From NCBI RefSeq assembly GCF_021117275.1, contig NZ_CP088245.1, forward strand, positions 3,447,501-3,511,500: a stretch of DNA of 64,000 nt, read 5' to 3'. Source of the DNA: Metabacillus sp. B2-18. Its GTDB lineage: Bacteria; Bacillota; Bacilli; Bacillales; Bacillaceae. Numbering within the stretch: the stretch's first letter is position 1; each line of letters opens with the position of its first letter. Below, in pieces: positions 19,822 through 31,517 of the stretch. Made by a program: the position numbers and the translations under genes. The notes below the pieces were generated by a model. It was not told where the DNA came from. It was given only the letters and a program-made list of their open reading frames with translations, and searched no databases.

Positions 19822-20574
19822 CTATAACTTTCCCTTTAAAGAATCCATTTGATCTAAAAAACGCTTTGATTTAATTGTAAGACCTGTATATTCCTGATAA
19901 TAGGAGTTGATGACCATTTTCAATTCATTCTTCGTCTCCTGTTTAACAGAAATATTTCCTAATCGGTTTAAATCAAAATAATAAAATAGACGGAGGAGCT
20001 TTACTGTCATCGGTGATATCTGTAATCGATAAGGATCATTTTCAAAACATCGATGACATAAAAAACCTCCCTCACGTATGGAAAAATGAAATGTTCCATC
20101 TTTTTGACCACAAATAGAACAAGCATTAAGCTGCGGTTGCAACCCTAACACTGGCAACATCTTCATTTCAAAAATATGAATCAGAATATCCGGGTCTACA
20201 TCTTCATCTAGAAATTGAAGGGTTTGTTTTAATAATTCAAACAAAAAAGGGTTTCTGTCTAGATTATCAGTACTTTTGTCTAGTAACTCAGCTAGGTATG
20301 AAGCATATGCTGTTAAAAAAATATCTTCTCGAATACTTCTAAATGACAAAATTGTTTCTCCCTGCTGCAAACCACCTAAACCACTGGATTTTTGAAACAA
20401 AAACGTCCCATACGTAAAAAGTTGGGTAATTGACGTAAGGCGACTATTAGGTTTCTTAGCGCCCCTTGCCATAACCCCAACTTTTCCAAGTTCTCTCGTA
20501 TATAATGTTATTATTTTGTTTGTTTCACCGTAATCGGTAGAACGTATAACAATTCCTTCACATTTTTGAAGCAA
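19822..20574 (-). CDS. recO: RecO, recombination mediator
   Basis: A 250-residue protein that with RecR loads RecA onto SSB-coated DNA. The N-terminal OB fold starts [17 protein letters not shown], and a zinc site is formed by CSICG (near 151) and CHRC (near 172). I choose a TTG start at 20574 because it gives the canonical N terminus and follows AGGTGAGGGG. An upstream GTG would lie inside the ribosome site. Confidence 0.94.
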   Translation of the reverse strand: MLQKCEGIVIRSTDYGETNKIITLYTRELGKVGVMARGAKKPNSRLTSITQLFTYGTFLFQKSSGLGGLQQGETILSFRSIREDIFLTAYASYLAELLDKSTDNLDRNPFLFELLKQTLQFLDEDVDPDILIHIFEMKMLPVLGLQPQLNACSICGQKDGTFHFSIREGGFLCHRCFENDPYRLQISPMTVKLLRLFYYFDLNRLGNISVKQETKNELKMVINSYYQEYTGLTIKSKRFLDQMDSLKGKL

Positions 20575-20607
20575 ATTTCCCCTCACCTTTCAAAGGTTCA
20601 GGCAAGA

Positions 20608-20751
20608 TCAGGAAATTGGAAAATCTAGTTCAGCTAGTTCATCATCTTGAGAATCGGGTCCTTCATCATTCTCCTTTTCTAACTCTTTAAAAAGAAGATA
20701 CGTATCAATACTACCTGTTTGCGAAAAAACCTTCCAGGTAAAATCCAACAT
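20608..20751 (-). CDS. yqzL: YqzL, conserved small protein
   Basis: A 47-residue protein starting MLDFTWKVFSQTGSIDTYLL and ending in an acidic tail with LAELDFPIS. It matches the B. subtilis YqzL style and lies in the same place between era and recO. The function is unknown. The Trp/Phe-rich N-terminal half may be amphipathic. Confidence 0.88.
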   Translation of the reverse strand: MLDFTWKVFSQTGSIDTYLLFKELEKENDEGPDSQDDELAELDFPIS

Positions 20752-20908
20752 ATAAACCCCACCTTTCAGTTGTTAAGACTAGCAAGCAATAAATCCAATT
20801 TCTTTATAGTTATCTTGACCTTATTTTCTTCATTTCATGTTAAACAATTTTTACTAATGCTTTTCATGAATACGATTATTTTTTTGTTATTGTTTCATCC
20901 TAAACGCT

Positions 20909-22307
<1,399 letters not shown>

Positions 22308-22436
22308 TTAATTGTAAGAATTTTCGGACAGTGTATTTAATACACTAAAAGGTTTGTCTTTAAAGATAAAAATCTTTTTTCAGTGAAAGAGGCCTGATTT
22401 AAAATGGGTAAGCTATCTCGCTTCGACAGCTCATAG

Positions 22437-22823
22437 CTATAAAAATAATTTAAGATGACTCCATATAATAATTACACCAATTATAACCGAAAGAAACGCA
22501 TATACCAAAACCGCTCCAGCCGCAGCATCTTTTGCTGCTTTTGCAAGCGGATGATAATCTGGTGTAATTAAATCTACAACATGCTCTAAAGCGGTATTGA
22601 TCAATTCTAACGAAAGCATACCACCGAGCAAAAACAAGAGAAGGACCCATTCAAATGTTGTAAACCCAAGAATCATTCCCACTATCAGCATGATGAAGGA
22701 GATAGAAACATGGATTTGAAAATTCCTCTCGGATTTAAAGGTTTGAGTAATACCGGACCAGGCATATATAAAGCTTTTAAAAAAACGCTTCCATTCAGAT
22801 AGTTTCGGATCTTTTAAGTCCAT
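22437..22823 (-). CDS. dgkA: DgkA, undecaprenol kinase
   Basis: A 128-residue membrane kinase of the prokaryotic diacylglycerol kinase family; in Gram-positives it phosphorylates undecaprenol. It has three membrane helices and the active-site motif [18 protein letters not shown] (near 67-84) with catalytic Glu residues. It overlaps the ybeY 3' end by 29 bases. Confidence 0.93.
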   Translation of the reverse strand: MDLKDPKLSEWKRFFKSFIYAWSGITQTFKSERNFQIHVSISFIMLIVGMILGFTTFEWVLLLFLLGGMLSLELINTALEHVVDLITPDYHPLAKAAKDAAAGAVLVYAFLSVIIGVIIIWSHLKLFL

Positions 22824-23277
22824 ATTGATTTAAAATATCCTTTTGTTTAGTAAACATCTCTTTTTCATCAGCTTCTGTCATATGATCATAACCTAAAAGA
22901 TGAAGAAAACCATGTACGGCTAAAAACCCCAGCTCCCTCATAAATGAATGACCATATTCCTGAGCCTGTTCTTTGGCACGAGGAATCGATATAATGATAT
23001 CTCCAAGCATTCTAGGCTGATCTATACCTACAATTTCAACCTCGCCTTCTCCCATCTCTTCTAAAGCAAATGAAATAACATCTGTAGGTTGATCTTTGTC
23101 TCGATATTCCCGGTTTACTTCTTGTATACGTTCATTTGTAACGAATGTGACTGAGATCTCAGCACCTTCTGTTATACCTTCTTGTTCAGCAGCAAACTGC
23201 AGGAGTTCTTCAACTGTATGTATTTCCTTTTCAGTTAATTCATTTGTTTCATCATGACTATCGATAGATAATCTCAT
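22795..23277 (-). CDS. ybeY: YbeY, 16S rRNA maturation endoribonuclease
   Basis: A 160-residue zinc-dependent RNase with the signature [11 protein letters not shown] near 125-135, which supplies the three metal-binding histidines. It acts in 16S rRNA 3' maturation and ribosome quality control. It overlaps pgpH upstream by 4 bases and dgkA downstream, in the conserved phoH-pgpH-ybeY-dgkA-cdd-era order. Confidence 0.95.
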   Translation of the reverse strand: MRLSIDSHDETNELTEKEIHTVEELLQFAAEQEGITEGAEISVTFVTNERIQEVNREYRDKDQPTDVISFALEEMGEGEVEIVGIDQPRMLGDIIISIPRAKEQAQEYGHSFMRELGFLAVHGFLHLLGYDHMTEADEKEMFTKQKDILNQYGLKRSETI

Positions 23278-25442
23278 TCTTTCTTCACCTTCTGTTTTTT
23301 TGTTAGTTCAGGGTACTCAATTCTAGAATGGAAAATTCCTTTTAATGACTCACAAAAAGACTTAGCAATAATATCCAGTTCCTTTAATGTTATATCACAT
23401 TCATCTAACTGATTATCTTGTAATCGATCAGAAATTATTGACCTGACCAGCTTTTCAATCTTTTCAGGAGTAGGGTTTGACATAGAGCGTACTGCAGCTT
23501 CTACACTATCCGCAATCGAGATAATCGCAATTTCTTTTGTTTGTGGCTTTGGACCTGGGTAACGGAACTCCTCCTCATAGATGGAATCATTCGTTTGCTT
23601 AGCCTGATGATAAAAATACTTTAAAAGTGTTGTCCCATGGTGCTGTTCAGCTATGTCAACAAATTCCTTTGGCATTTTATGCTTTCTTAACATTTCCACG
23701 CCATCTGTAACATGGGAAATGATGATATTTTTACTAAGTTGTGCAGATAGCTTATTATGTGGATTTTCAATATTCATCTGATTTTCAATAAAATACTGTG
23801 GACGTTTTGTTTTTCCAATATCATGATAATAAGCAGCCACCCTTGCAAGAAGTCCATTTGCACCAATAGCTTCACAAGCAGATTCTGATAAATTAGCAAC
23901 CATAACACTATGATGATATGTTCCTGGGGTCTCCGTTAAAATTTTCCTTAGTAAAGGGTGATTAGGATTGGCCAACTCAATTAGCTTCATCGTTGATAGT
24001 ATGCCAAAACCTGTTTCAAAAAATGGCATAAAACCTATCGTCAATACCGAAGACACAAGACCTGACGCACATGCCATTACAAAATACGAGGATATTTCCA
24101 TATTAGAATATCCACCATTACGAATAAGCATAATGGCTGTAAGAGCTAGCACATTGATTCCAGCAACAAATAAACCTGCCTGTAAGATTTTTGAACGCAG
24201 GTTATGTTCACCTAAAAACAACACCCCTGCAAGACAGCCAAAAAGATAATAAATTCCGATAGAAAAGTTAAAATTGCCTGTTATTCCTTCATTAAATATA
24301 ACACTTCCACAAACAGCAAAGATCATACTAGTTAAAATGGCTAATCGTTCATTTAATAATAATTTAACCAGCATCACTCCCATTGCAACCGGAACGATAT
24401 AACCAATATGTGTATAATCAATCTTTTGAAATAAGCTGACAATTTTCATTAATAAAATCGTAATAGCAAAGATTAAACAATATAATAACAAAGAATTGTT
24501 TTTTCTTGAAATCGGACTGTCTTTCTTTTCGAAAAAATAAACAACCGCAGCCAAAATTAGTAGAATAAATAAACCGAGTCCCAAAAATGGTTTAAAAGAT
24601 TGATGATCATCTAATAAACCAACAAGGCCAAGTTTTCGATAAACTTCACGGTTAATGAGTTCATCTTCTTCTACTAAAATTTGCCCTTGTTTTATTTGCG
24701 CTTCTTTTACACTATCTACAGCTAACTGTCTTTGTTCTTCTGTTGCTTCAAGGTCAAACACATAGTTTGGCGTGATTGCAAATCTAGCAAGAGTTGTGGC
24801 TGATTCAGAAACTTCTGGTCGCAACGATGTATATTGGAGCTCATCCTCGACCTGCTTTTTTGCTTCTGTTAATTGAACAATAGGTATTTCTTTGCTCATT
24901 ATATTATTCACAGCTGTTACAACAGCATCTTTCGCTAACTCAAGTTCATCTTCAGATGTTTCAACTAATGATACAAATGTGTTAGCCGGAATTTTCTTGT
25001 TAATCGATTCTGTTAATTTCCCTCTAATTTTCTCAACTTTCTCATTTGACGTTGTAGTTGAAGCACCCTCTTCATTGCCTTTTTCTTCTTCTTTTCTAAC
25101 TTCTATTACAGTGTCAAAGATAGACGAAACAAGATCTACTTGCTTTTCTGAGATTTCCTTTTTTAAAACATACTGATCCTCTACTGAATCATATGCTTCC
25201 TGTTGTTTTCTTTCTGTCTCAACTTTATCTTCCACCGTTGTAGGAGCATAAATTGTCTGGTCTGAAACAGTAAAGAGCTCAATATCCAGCGTTTCGGGCT
25301 TTACATTACTATACAGAGCAACAAATAAGATAACGGCTAATATGCTGTACAAAAAAATATGTAGAAACTTGTAACTATTTAACTTATCTACCACTTTGTT
25401 CGTTCTTTTATTTTCCTTTGAATTGGCATTTTTTTTCTTCAT
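23274..25442 (-). CDS. pgpH: PgpH, membrane c-di-AMP phosphodiesterase
   Basis: A 722-residue 7TMR-HDED protein. A lysine-rich cytoplasmic N terminus is followed by one membrane helix (about 31-49), an extracellular domain to about 290, seven membrane helices, and a cytoplasmic HD domain with [14 protein letters not shown] and a later HHGTTLL. It hydrolyses the second messenger c-di-AMP to pApA. The ATG at 25442 is chosen over an upstream GTG that overlaps the ribosome site. Confidence 0.93.
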   Translation of the reverse strand: MKKKNANSKENKRTNKVVDKLNSYKFLHIFLYSILAVILFVALYSNVKPETLDIELFTVSDQTIYAPTTVEDKVETERKQQEAYDSVEDQYVLKKEISEKQVDLVSSIFDTVIEVRKEEEKGNEEGASTTTSNEKVEKIRGKLTESINKKIPANTFVSLVETSEDELELAKDAVVTAVNNIMSKEIPIVQLTEAKKQVEDELQYTSLRPEVSESATTLARFAITPNYVFDLEATEEQRQLAVDSVKEAQIKQGQILVEEDELINREVYRKLGLVGLLDDHQSFKPFLGLGLFILLILAAVVYFFEKKDSPISRKNNSLLLYCLIFAITILLMKIVSLFQKIDYTHIGYIVPVAMGVMLVKLLLNERLAILTSMIFAVCGSVIFNEGITGNFNFSIGIYYLFGCLAGVLFLGEHNLRSKILQAGLFVAGINVLALTAIMLIRNGGYSNMEISSYFVMACASGLVSSVLTIGFMPFFETGFGILSTMKLIELANPNHPLLRKILTETPGTYHHSVMVANLSESACEAIGANGLLARVAAYYHDIGKTKRPQYFIENQMNIENPHNKLSAQLSKNIIISHVTDGVEMLRKHKMPKEFVDIAEQHHGTTLLKYFYHQAKQTNDSIYEEEFRYPGPKPQTKEIAIISIADSVEAAVRSMSNPTPEKIEKLVRSIISDRLQDNQLDECDITLKELDIIAKSFCESLKGIFHSRIEYPELTKKQKVKKE

Positions 25443-25678
25443 GATTGGCACCACCCTCTAACAACCTTCCAAAGAAAAGCCGCTATAAACAATTCTCTAC
25501 TACCATTATTCATTTTTATCGAAAAATGTTCAACTGTTAAGACAAAATATGACAAAAAAAGAACAAAAGTGCAAGCACTTTCATAAACAATACCTTAAAA
25601 AGGATAAAGGCGAAAGTGCCTTATGAATTAATAACTTATTCAATTAACTGATGCACAAATCTTAATCCTTACTTCAAA

Positions 25679-25716
25679 GAAAAATGACCCGATTAAGGGT
25701 GCTCGGGTCATTTTTC
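25679..25716 (-). terminator. Hairpin terminator after phoH
   Basis: Stem AAAATGACCCGA / TCGGGTCATTTT, which abuts the phoH stop. On the minus strand the T-rich tail is ATTTTTC-like. Transcription into pgpH would then need its own promoter or read-through. Confidence 0.65.
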
Positions 25717-26679
25717 TTATTTTGAATTTTCATCATATGCCGAGATAATTTTAGCTACAAGTGGATGTCGAACAACGTCTGACTGCTCAAGAATCACAAA
25801 TGATAATCCACTAACATTTGTGAGAATATCTTTTGCGGTAGCCAAGCCTGATTTGACTCCTTTTGGAAGGTCCACTTGAGTAATATCACCAGTTATAACC
25901 ATTTTGGAGCCAAATCCCAGTCTTGTTAGGAACATTTTCATTTGCTCTGGCGTAGTGTTCTGTGCTTCGTCTAAAATGACGAAAGCATCATCCAATGTTC
26001 TACCTCTCATATATGCCAAGGGTGCAATTTCAATTGTCCCACGCTCAATCAGCCTTTGGGTATGCTCCATTCCCAATACATCATGAAGAGCATCATATAA
26101 TGGTCTTAAATAAGGATCAACTTTTTCCTTTAAGTCTCCCGGTAGAAATCCTAAACTTTCTCCGGCTTCCACAGCTGGTCTTGTTAAAATAATGCGTTTA
26201 ACAGAGCCAAGTTTTAATGCATTAACGGCCATTACTACAGCTAGATACGTTTTTCCCGTTCCTGCAGGGCCAATTCCAAAAACTAAATCCTTTTTTTGAA
26301 TAGCAGAAATATATTGACGCTGACCTAAGGTTTTTACGCGTATAGACTTTCCTTTAGCCGTTTTTCCAATTTCCTGCATATAAAGATTTTCCAGCTGATC
26401 TAACTTTTGTTCTTTCGCCATATTAATGGCATAAATAATGTCTCTTTCACTTATGTTAATACCTTTTCTAATAATGAGAAGCAGTGATTTAAGAAGTTCA
26501 TCGACGAGTTTAACATTCTCCGCACTTCCTGAAACATAAACTCCTTCTCCTCTTGTTACAATCGAAACATTTAAACCTTCTTCGATTCGTTTTAAGTGAA
26601 GATCATGGTTACCAAATAGAGCAATTGCTTCGTTTGGATTTTCTACTTGTTGATTCATTGTCACTAATTCTTCTGGCAT
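25717..26679 (-). CDS. phoH: PhoH-like ATPase
   Basis: A 320-residue P-loop NTPase of the PhoH/YbeZ family. Walker A is GPAGTGKT near 137 and Walker B is VILDEAQNTTPEQMK. An N-terminal KH-like region (about 15-95) suggests RNA binding. The family is associated with YbeY in ribosome and RNA metabolism, and the ybeY gene is nearby. Confidence 0.93.
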   Translation of the reverse strand: MPEELVTMNQQVENPNEAIALFGNHDLHLKRIEEGLNVSIVTRGEGVYVSGSAENVKLVDELLKSLLLIIRKGINISERDIIYAINMAKEQKLDQLENLYMQEIGKTAKGKSIRVKTLGQRQYISAIQKKDLVFGIGPAGTGKTYLAVVMAVNALKLGSVKRIILTRPAVEAGESLGFLPGDLKEKVDPYLRPLYDALHDVLGMEHTQRLIERGTIEIAPLAYMRGRTLDDAFVILDEAQNTTPEQMKMFLTRLGFGSKMVITGDITQVDLPKGVKSGLATAKDILTNVSGLSFVILEQSDVVRHPLVAKIISAYDENSK

Positions 26680-26682
26680 TCT

Positions 26683-27870
26683 TTAATCTCCCTGAACAAT
26701 TGGTGTGGTTTTTACAATATTTTCTATCGCTTGATAAAGAACTGTCAACTTAACTTTACCATTCTCATTCGATTGGTGCAAAACTTTTTCACCTATGACC
26801 TTTTCTTCTTCATCCAATTTGTCTTCAATATCTTTACGTCCTCTATCTAATGCAGCTTCTTTTGCTTGTTCAATACTATATTCTCTTTTTATCTGTTCCT
26901 TTTCACGATATGTTTCATTCACATAGGCAATAGGAAGTGTAAACTTTAAAAATTTGACATGATAAACATCATCTTCAACTTCAAAAGATTCAAATTTACT
27001 AGCTCCAAATCCCCATATTGGAATTCTAAATGAACCAAATTGAAGATAATGTTTAACTTTAGCTTCCCCAGTTAACACATCAAAAGTCGTTTTTAATGGA
27101 ATTGTTATTGAAGATTTATACCAAGTTTCCCCGAATATCTCAGCCTTAGCAGCAACTTTCTTCTGTTCATCTTCTTTACCAATCAAACCGGATACCAATA
27201 CCTGTCCCTTTGAAACATGTTCATTTAAGGTTGTTAGCGGTTGACCTTGTTCAACGAACATCTTTTTAATAACAGCTTCCTTCTGTGCCACAATATGTCT
27301 TGGACTTACTAACTCTTCTTCCTCAGGCTGATTTTTTTCTACAACTTTTAGATGATAGGTTGTACCTGTTAACTCTACTCCAACCCATGTAATTTGTTGT
27401 ATATTATCTGTTAAAGTCTTTTGAATATCATCTGGATTTTCAACCAAGAATTGGAACTTTCCGGTTTTAACTCCGATACTAGATAATTCTTTTTTTATTA
27501 AGTGTTCTGTTTCAGGTGATGCACCTTCGACCTTTATTCCCCAAATCATATTAGATAAAACAAAAATGACCAGTAAAAATGCAAGTAATCCTAAAACAAA
27601 ACCATTATTTTTCCATGACTTTTTAACGAAAAAAGGAAAGCCCAGCCTCTTTTCAAACCTACATTTACATTCATTTTTCTTTACAACAGCTCGTAAAGCA
27701 TGTACATCTTGAAGGCGTATAAAAAAACTTAAACTTTCTGACTCATATCGTTTAACATTCCACACCACAATATTGTTTCGGATACAATCGTTTAAAAACC
27801 GCTCTGTACCTCTTCCACTAATACTCACTTTCACTACACCAAACAAATAACTCGTCCATTGATTCTTCAT
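26683..27870 (-). CDS. yqfD: YqfD, sporulation stage IV-type membrane protein
   Basis: A 395-residue protein with one membrane helix (about 90-108) and a large extracytoplasmic domain. It matches the YqfD family, a SigE-dependent mother-cell protein needed for efficient sporulation in B. subtilis; the molecular role is unclear. I start it at MKNQWTS, six bases after AGGGGG. yqfC lies upstream and phoH follows after three bases. Confidence 0.9.
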   Translation of the reverse strand: MKNQWTSYLFGVVKVSISGRGTERFLNDCIRNNIVVWNVKRYESESLSFFIRLQDVHALRAVVKKNECKCRFEKRLGFPFFVKKSWKNNGFVLGLLAFLLVIFVLSNMIWGIKVEGASPETEHLIKKELSSIGVKTGKFQFLVENPDDIQKTLTDNIQQITWVGVELTGTTYHLKVVEKNQPEEEELVSPRHIVAQKEAVIKKMFVEQGQPLTTLNEHVSKGQVLVSGLIGKEDEQKKVAAKAEIFGETWYKSSITIPLKTTFDVLTGEAKVKHYLQFGSFRIPIWGFGASKFESFEVEDDVYHVKFLKFTLPIAYVNETYREKEQIKREYSIEQAKEAALDRGRKDIEDKLDEEEKVIGEKVLHQSNENGKVKLTVLYQAIENIVKTTPIVQGD

Positions 27871-28028
27871 ACTCATCCCCCTGTTTAAGAAACACATCAA
27901 TAAAAAAGAGATATATACTTGTCTGCCGTGTTGCTGAAACACAGCAGACAACTAGACAAATTCACTTAGATATTCCTTATGATTACATGAAGTTCTTTTC
28001 CAATTACGAACGATAGGAGTAAAAACAT

Positions 28029-28316
28029 TTAAGACTCATCAAGGTATGAAACTTGGCTTATCTTACCTTCTAATAAAATTTCTTCCGGAAGTATTGTTTT
28101 TATGACAAAGGCTTCACCTTTAATTAAAAGCTGACCTTGCTTTAGTAATAGGCGAAGCTCAGTATCAGTAAATGTAAGGAGTCCTCGATGATTCTCTATG
28201 TAAATATGCAGCTGTCCGACCATCGTAATTCTAGGAAGATCCATCATGACATCCGGCGGGAGTTCAATGTTATTTGTTATCCATCTCGTTAATTGCTGGC
28301 GCCATTTTTTTGCCAT
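28029..28316 (-). CDS. yqfC: YqfC, sporulation protein of the YabP/YqfC family
   Basis: A 95-residue protein (MAKKWRQQLTRWITN, then LPPDVMMDLPRITMVG), clearly YqfC. It is co-transcribed with yqfD in B. subtilis under SigE. The ribosome site AAAGGGGG lies 9 bases upstream and forms the 3' arm of a terminator-like hairpin (28317-28365). A SigE-like promoter sits inside the hairpin loop. Confidence 0.92.
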   Translation of the reverse strand: MAKKWRQQLTRWITNNIELPPDVMMDLPRITMVGQLHIYIENHRGLLTFTDTELRLLLKQGQLLIKGEAFVIKTILPEEILLEGKISQVSYLDES

Positions 28317-28365
28317 AAAAAAAGACCCCCTTTCATCTCATATGTATGAGAGAAACCGGAGTCTT
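28317..28365 (-). terminator. Terminator overlapping the yqfC ribosome-binding site
   Basis: Minus-strand arms AAGACTCC (28365-28358) and GGGGTCTT, an inner palindrome TCTCATACATATGAGA (28351-28336) and a run of seven T that directly abuts the yqfC ATG. It would stop transcripts coming from nfeD-floA-yqfB. Confidence 0.75.
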
Positions 28366-28370
28366 ATAAC
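28341..28370 (-). promoter_or_regulatory. Candidate SigE promoter of yqfC-yqfD
   Basis: The -10-like CATACATA (28348-28341) and -35-like GTTATAA (28370-28364) are 15 bases apart; SigE promoters usually have 13-14. Transcripts would start near 28334, so they would lack the 5' arm of the terminator. Confidence 0.4.
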
Positions 28371-28386
28371 ACGTTTATTTGTTAAG

Positions 28387-28926
28387 TTACAATCGTCTTT
28401 TATTTTGGGTGTAATGTGGATTTTTTGAACGAGGTGGCCCTAGAATTTCACTCCAGATAACACCTTGAGCAGCACTTTGTTGATCAACAATAAGCTGATT
28501 ACGATTTACATTTCGGTTAACTTTTGGTAACTTCTCCTCTTTTAAGGCTTGAGGTTTACCAAGACGCTCTTTTACAGTATTTACCCTATCATCTTTAACA
28601 GGATTGCGTTTCATCTTCTCATAAGCCTCTTGTACGGTTTGAAGAGGTGGCCTGTTTTCTTCTCTTGGTTTTGTTTCTACAGTTGTCATAACCGGTTTCG
28701 GGACAGGCCTCGGATTTGGTCTAGAGCTAGTCCTTGGATTCGGTCTTGGATTTGGCCTTGGACTTGGCCTAGAATCTTGCCTAGTATCCTGCGGAGAAAC
28801 CGTTTGTTTAGTTGGTTGTTTTTGATTCGTTTCATCTTCTTTTGTCTTAGAAGTGAAAACGCGAGAGAAGAGCCATGCTAAAGCCGCCCAGACAAGAGGG
28901 TTTGTGAAAATTTCTGTTATATCCAC
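28387..28926 (-). CDS. yqfB: YqfB-position protein: membrane anchor plus Pro/Arg repeats
   Basis: A 179-residue protein with a single N-terminal membrane segment (about 8-24, LVWAALAWLFSRVF). A long charged and disordered region follows, with tandem PRPNPR-type repeats at about 55-79 and a basic C terminus. Function unknown. It follows floA by 68 bases in the position of yqfB, so it is probably part of the SigW-driven nfeD-floA membrane-domain operon. The symbol is by position; homology to B. subtilis YqfB was not established. Confidence 0.6.
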   Translation of the reverse strand: MDITEIFTNPLVWAALAWLFSRVFTSKTKEDETNQKQPTKQTVSPQDTRQDSRPSPRPNPRPNPRTSSRPNPRPVPKPVMTTVETKPREENRPPLQTVQEAYEKMKRNPVKDDRVNTVKERLGKPQALKEEKLPKVNRNVNRNQLIVDQQSAAQGVIWSEILGPPRSKNPHYTQNKRRL

Positions 28927-28994
28927 TCTTTACTCCCTCCTTTTTAATGAGGAATAGGGATTGAGTACTCAATCCCTTTTATTGATAACGCTTC

Positions 28995-29987
28995 TTAGTA
29001 TTGATCTGAATCATTATGATCTTTATTTGTTTTTCCAATTGAATCTCTCATGTCTGTATCTGCGGATATATTTTTAATATTCATATAATCCATAACACCA
29101 ATATTACCTGAACGAAGAGCCTCAGACATAGCTAGCGGAACTTTCGCTTCTGCTTCCACAACCTTAGCTTTCATTTCCTGAACACGTGCAAGCATTTCTT
29201 GTTCTTGTGCAACAGCCATTGCTCTTCGTTCTTCTGCCTTTGCCTGAGCAATCTTTTTATCTGCTTCAGCTTGCTCTGTTTGTAATTCTGCACCAATATT
29301 TTTACCGATATCAACATCCGCAATATCAATCGAGAGAATTTCAAAGGCTGTACCTGAGTCAAGTCCTTTTCCTAAAACAGTTTGGGAAATCAAATCAGGG
29401 TTTTCAAGTACTTTCTTGTGATTATCTGATGAACCAATTGTACTTACAATCCCTTCACCAACACGGGCAATAATCGTGTCTTCACCAGCACCACCGACAA
29501 GTCGTTCAATATTTGCTCTAACAGTGATTCTAGCTTTAGCTTTTACTTCAATACCATCCATCGCAACACCAGCAATAAACGGTGTTTCAATCACTTTTGG
29601 GTTTACACTCATTTGTACAGCTTCTAGTACGTCACGACCGGCTAGATCGATTGCAGCACATCGTTCAAAAGTTAATTCGATGTTTGCACGTTCTGCGGCA
29701 ATTAAAGCATTAACAACTCGGTCAACATTACCACCTGCTAAATAGTGGCTTTCTAGTTGGTTAGTTGTCACATCAAGACCTGCTTTATATGCTTTGATCA
29801 ATGGGTTAACAACTCTACTTGGAATGACACGACGTAACCTCATTCCGATTAGCGTAAAAATACTTATCCTTACACCAGCTGCTAAGGCAGAAATCCATAG
29901 GGCAATCGGTACAAATGTAAAGAAAACACCTAAAACGATTAGCCCCAATATGATAAGTCCAATTAATAAGATTGCAGAAGCATCCAT
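28995..29987 (-). CDS. floA: FloA, flotillin-like membrane microdomain scaffold
   Basis: A 330-residue SPFH-related protein. It has an N-terminal membrane hairpin (about 3-50), the flotillin-like domain, and a C-terminal EA-rich coiled coil (about 230-300, repeated AEE, QAK and VEAEAKV). It organises functional membrane microdomains and influences fluidity. It is paired with nfeD upstream. Confidence 0.95.
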   Translation of the reverse strand: MDASAILLIGLIILGLIVLGVFFTFVPIALWISALAAGVRISIFTLIGMRLRRVIPSRVVNPLIKAYKAGLDVTTNQLESHYLAGGNVDRVVNALIAAERANIELTFERCAAIDLAGRDVLEAVQMSVNPKVIETPFIAGVAMDGIEVKAKARITVRANIERLVGGAGEDTIIARVGEGIVSTIGSSDNHKKVLENPDLISQTVLGKGLDSGTAFEILSIDIADVDIGKNIGAELQTEQAEADKKIAQAKAEERRAMAVAQEQEMLARVQEMKAKVVEAEAKVPLAMSEALRSGNIGVMDYMNIKNISADTDMRDSIGKTNKDHNDSDQY

Positions 29988-30014
29988 TTTGTTATTCCTC
30001 CTAATGTTTTTTCT

Positions 30015-31331
30015 TTATAATTCTCTCACAACAATACGTGAGCCTTCTACTTTTACTACTTTTACCTTATTTCCTTTTGTAATATATCCGCCTTCTGTCA
30101 CTACATCAAGGCGTTCATCACTAATAATAGCTGTCCCTGACGGCCTTAAAGTTGTTAGCGCTACTCCTTCAGCACCAACTAATTCAGCTCTAGATACATT
30201 GGATACATAGCCACTTTCGGTATTTGTTGAATCACGCAAAATTAACTTTTTAAATATATTCATACGCTTTCCAAACACCTTTACTAATAGGATAGATGCT
30301 GTTATTGAAACAGCAAAGGAAATCAAAAGAGATATTGTCATGTGCACAAAATCACCTGAAGCTACATATAGGCTAGTGATAATGCTAACAAATCCTACTA
30401 TTCCCAATATACCTCCTGGGACAAAAAACTCGGCTATTATAAAGATAATCCCAAGAATAAATAGAATAATGGATTCCATGCCAGCTAATCCCGCTACTAA
30501 GTGACCATAAAAGAATAAAAGAAGTGCTGCAAGTCCCATACTTCCTGGAACACCAAAACCAGGTGAATAAAGCTCCACAACCAACCCAAGACTTCCTATT
30601 GAAAGTAGAATTGGAACAACAACCGGATTCGTCAGAAACCTTGCAACTTTCTCAGCAAAGCTTTCTTCAGCTACAATCTCCACGGCATTATTATAACCTA
30701 ATTGTTTTAGTAGATCATCTCGATCAATAGCCGTTCCTTCTGAATATCCAACTTCGAGTGCTTGTTTTGTCTCTAAAGTTAGCAAATCACCTTTACCCGC
30801 TCCGTATTCAGGAATATCTACATCTTTATCAGCCATTGCCAGCGCATATTTTGGATCACGACCATTACGTTCTGCTGACTCTCTCATTTCGGATAACCAT
30901 AAAGACTGAGCTTTATCATCTGCCGCATTTCCATCACCTGTGATAATAGCAGCTGAGCCCATTTGACTGCCTGGTGCCATGTATATTTGATTTGCATTAA
31001 GAGCAATATAGGCGCCTGCAGAGATTGCTCTTCTATTAATATAAGCAGTAATCGGGATCTCACTTGAACGAAGAGTATCAGCTATTTCCATAGCCCCATC
31101 AACAGCCCCTCCAAGTGTATCAATCTCTAAAATAATGTGATCAACTTTTTGAGACTGTGCATCGGATACGGTTCTTTTAATATATTGCGATAAACCTTTT
31201 TCAACCGTTTCTTCAACAGGAATAATATAAACCTTTTCATTTGATTCTGCACTAATAATAGAAGTAAAACCTTGATAAATACTTAATATAAAAGCGAAGA
31301 CAATCAAGAAAAGAAAAAACCTTTTTCTCAC
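30015..31331 (-). CDS. nfeD: NfeD1b-type membrane serine protease
   Basis: A 438-residue protein with a signal-like N-terminal helix, a ClpP/SppA-like protease domain (catalytic-site-like NRRAISAGAYIALNA near 90-104), four or five membrane helices (about 230-350) and a C-terminal NfeD OB fold (about 370-438). It starts with GTG after AAAGGGGGG. It matches YqeZ and is expressed with floA. Confidence 0.92.
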   Translation of the reverse strand: MRKRFFLFLIVFAFILSIYQGFTSIISAESNEKVYIIPVEETVEKGLSQYIKRTVSDAQSQKVDHIILEIDTLGGAVDGAMEIADTLRSSEIPITAYINRRAISAGAYIALNANQIYMAPGSQMGSAAIITGDGNAADDKAQSLWLSEMRESAERNGRDPKYALAMADKDVDIPEYGAGKGDLLTLETKQALEVGYSEGTAIDRDDLLKQLGYNNAVEIVAEESFAEKVARFLTNPVVVPILLSIGSLGLVVELYSPGFGVPGSMGLAALLLFFYGHLVAGLAGMESIILFILGIIFIIAEFFVPGGILGIVGFVSIITSLYVASGDFVHMTISLLISFAVSITASILLVKVFGKRMNIFKKLILRDSTNTESGYVSNVSRAELVGAEGVALTTLRPSGTAIISDERLDVVTEGGYITKGNKVKVVKVEGSRIVVREL

Positions 31332-31361
31332 TTTACACCCCCCTTTCTATATCCTATTAGT

Positions 31362-31390
31362 AATACGGTTATGCAGATGAATTAGTTTCA
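31362..31390 (-). promoter_or_regulatory. SigW-type promoter of nfeD-floA-yqfB
   Basis: TGAAAC (31390-31385), a 17-base spacer and CGTATT (31367-31362) match the ECF SigW consensus TGAAAC-CGTA. In B. subtilis the yqeZ-yqfAB operon belongs to the SigW regulon, so this indicates conserved cell-envelope-stress control. Confidence 0.8.
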
Positions 31391-31478
31391 TCTTTTTTTG
31401 TGAAAGATGATTATATTATAAACATATTTATTCTTTGCTATTTTTTTATTGTCATGTAATGATTTTTTATGTAATAAA

Positions 31479-31513
31479 ATAAAAGACATCTTGCAGAGCA
31501 AGATGTCTTTTTG
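31479..31513 (-). terminator. Terminator of rpsU-yqeY
   Basis: Perfect stem AAAAGACATCTTGC / GCAAGATGTCTTTT with a 3-base loop, immediately after the yqeY stop. Confidence 0.85.
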
Positions 31514-31517
31514 TCAT

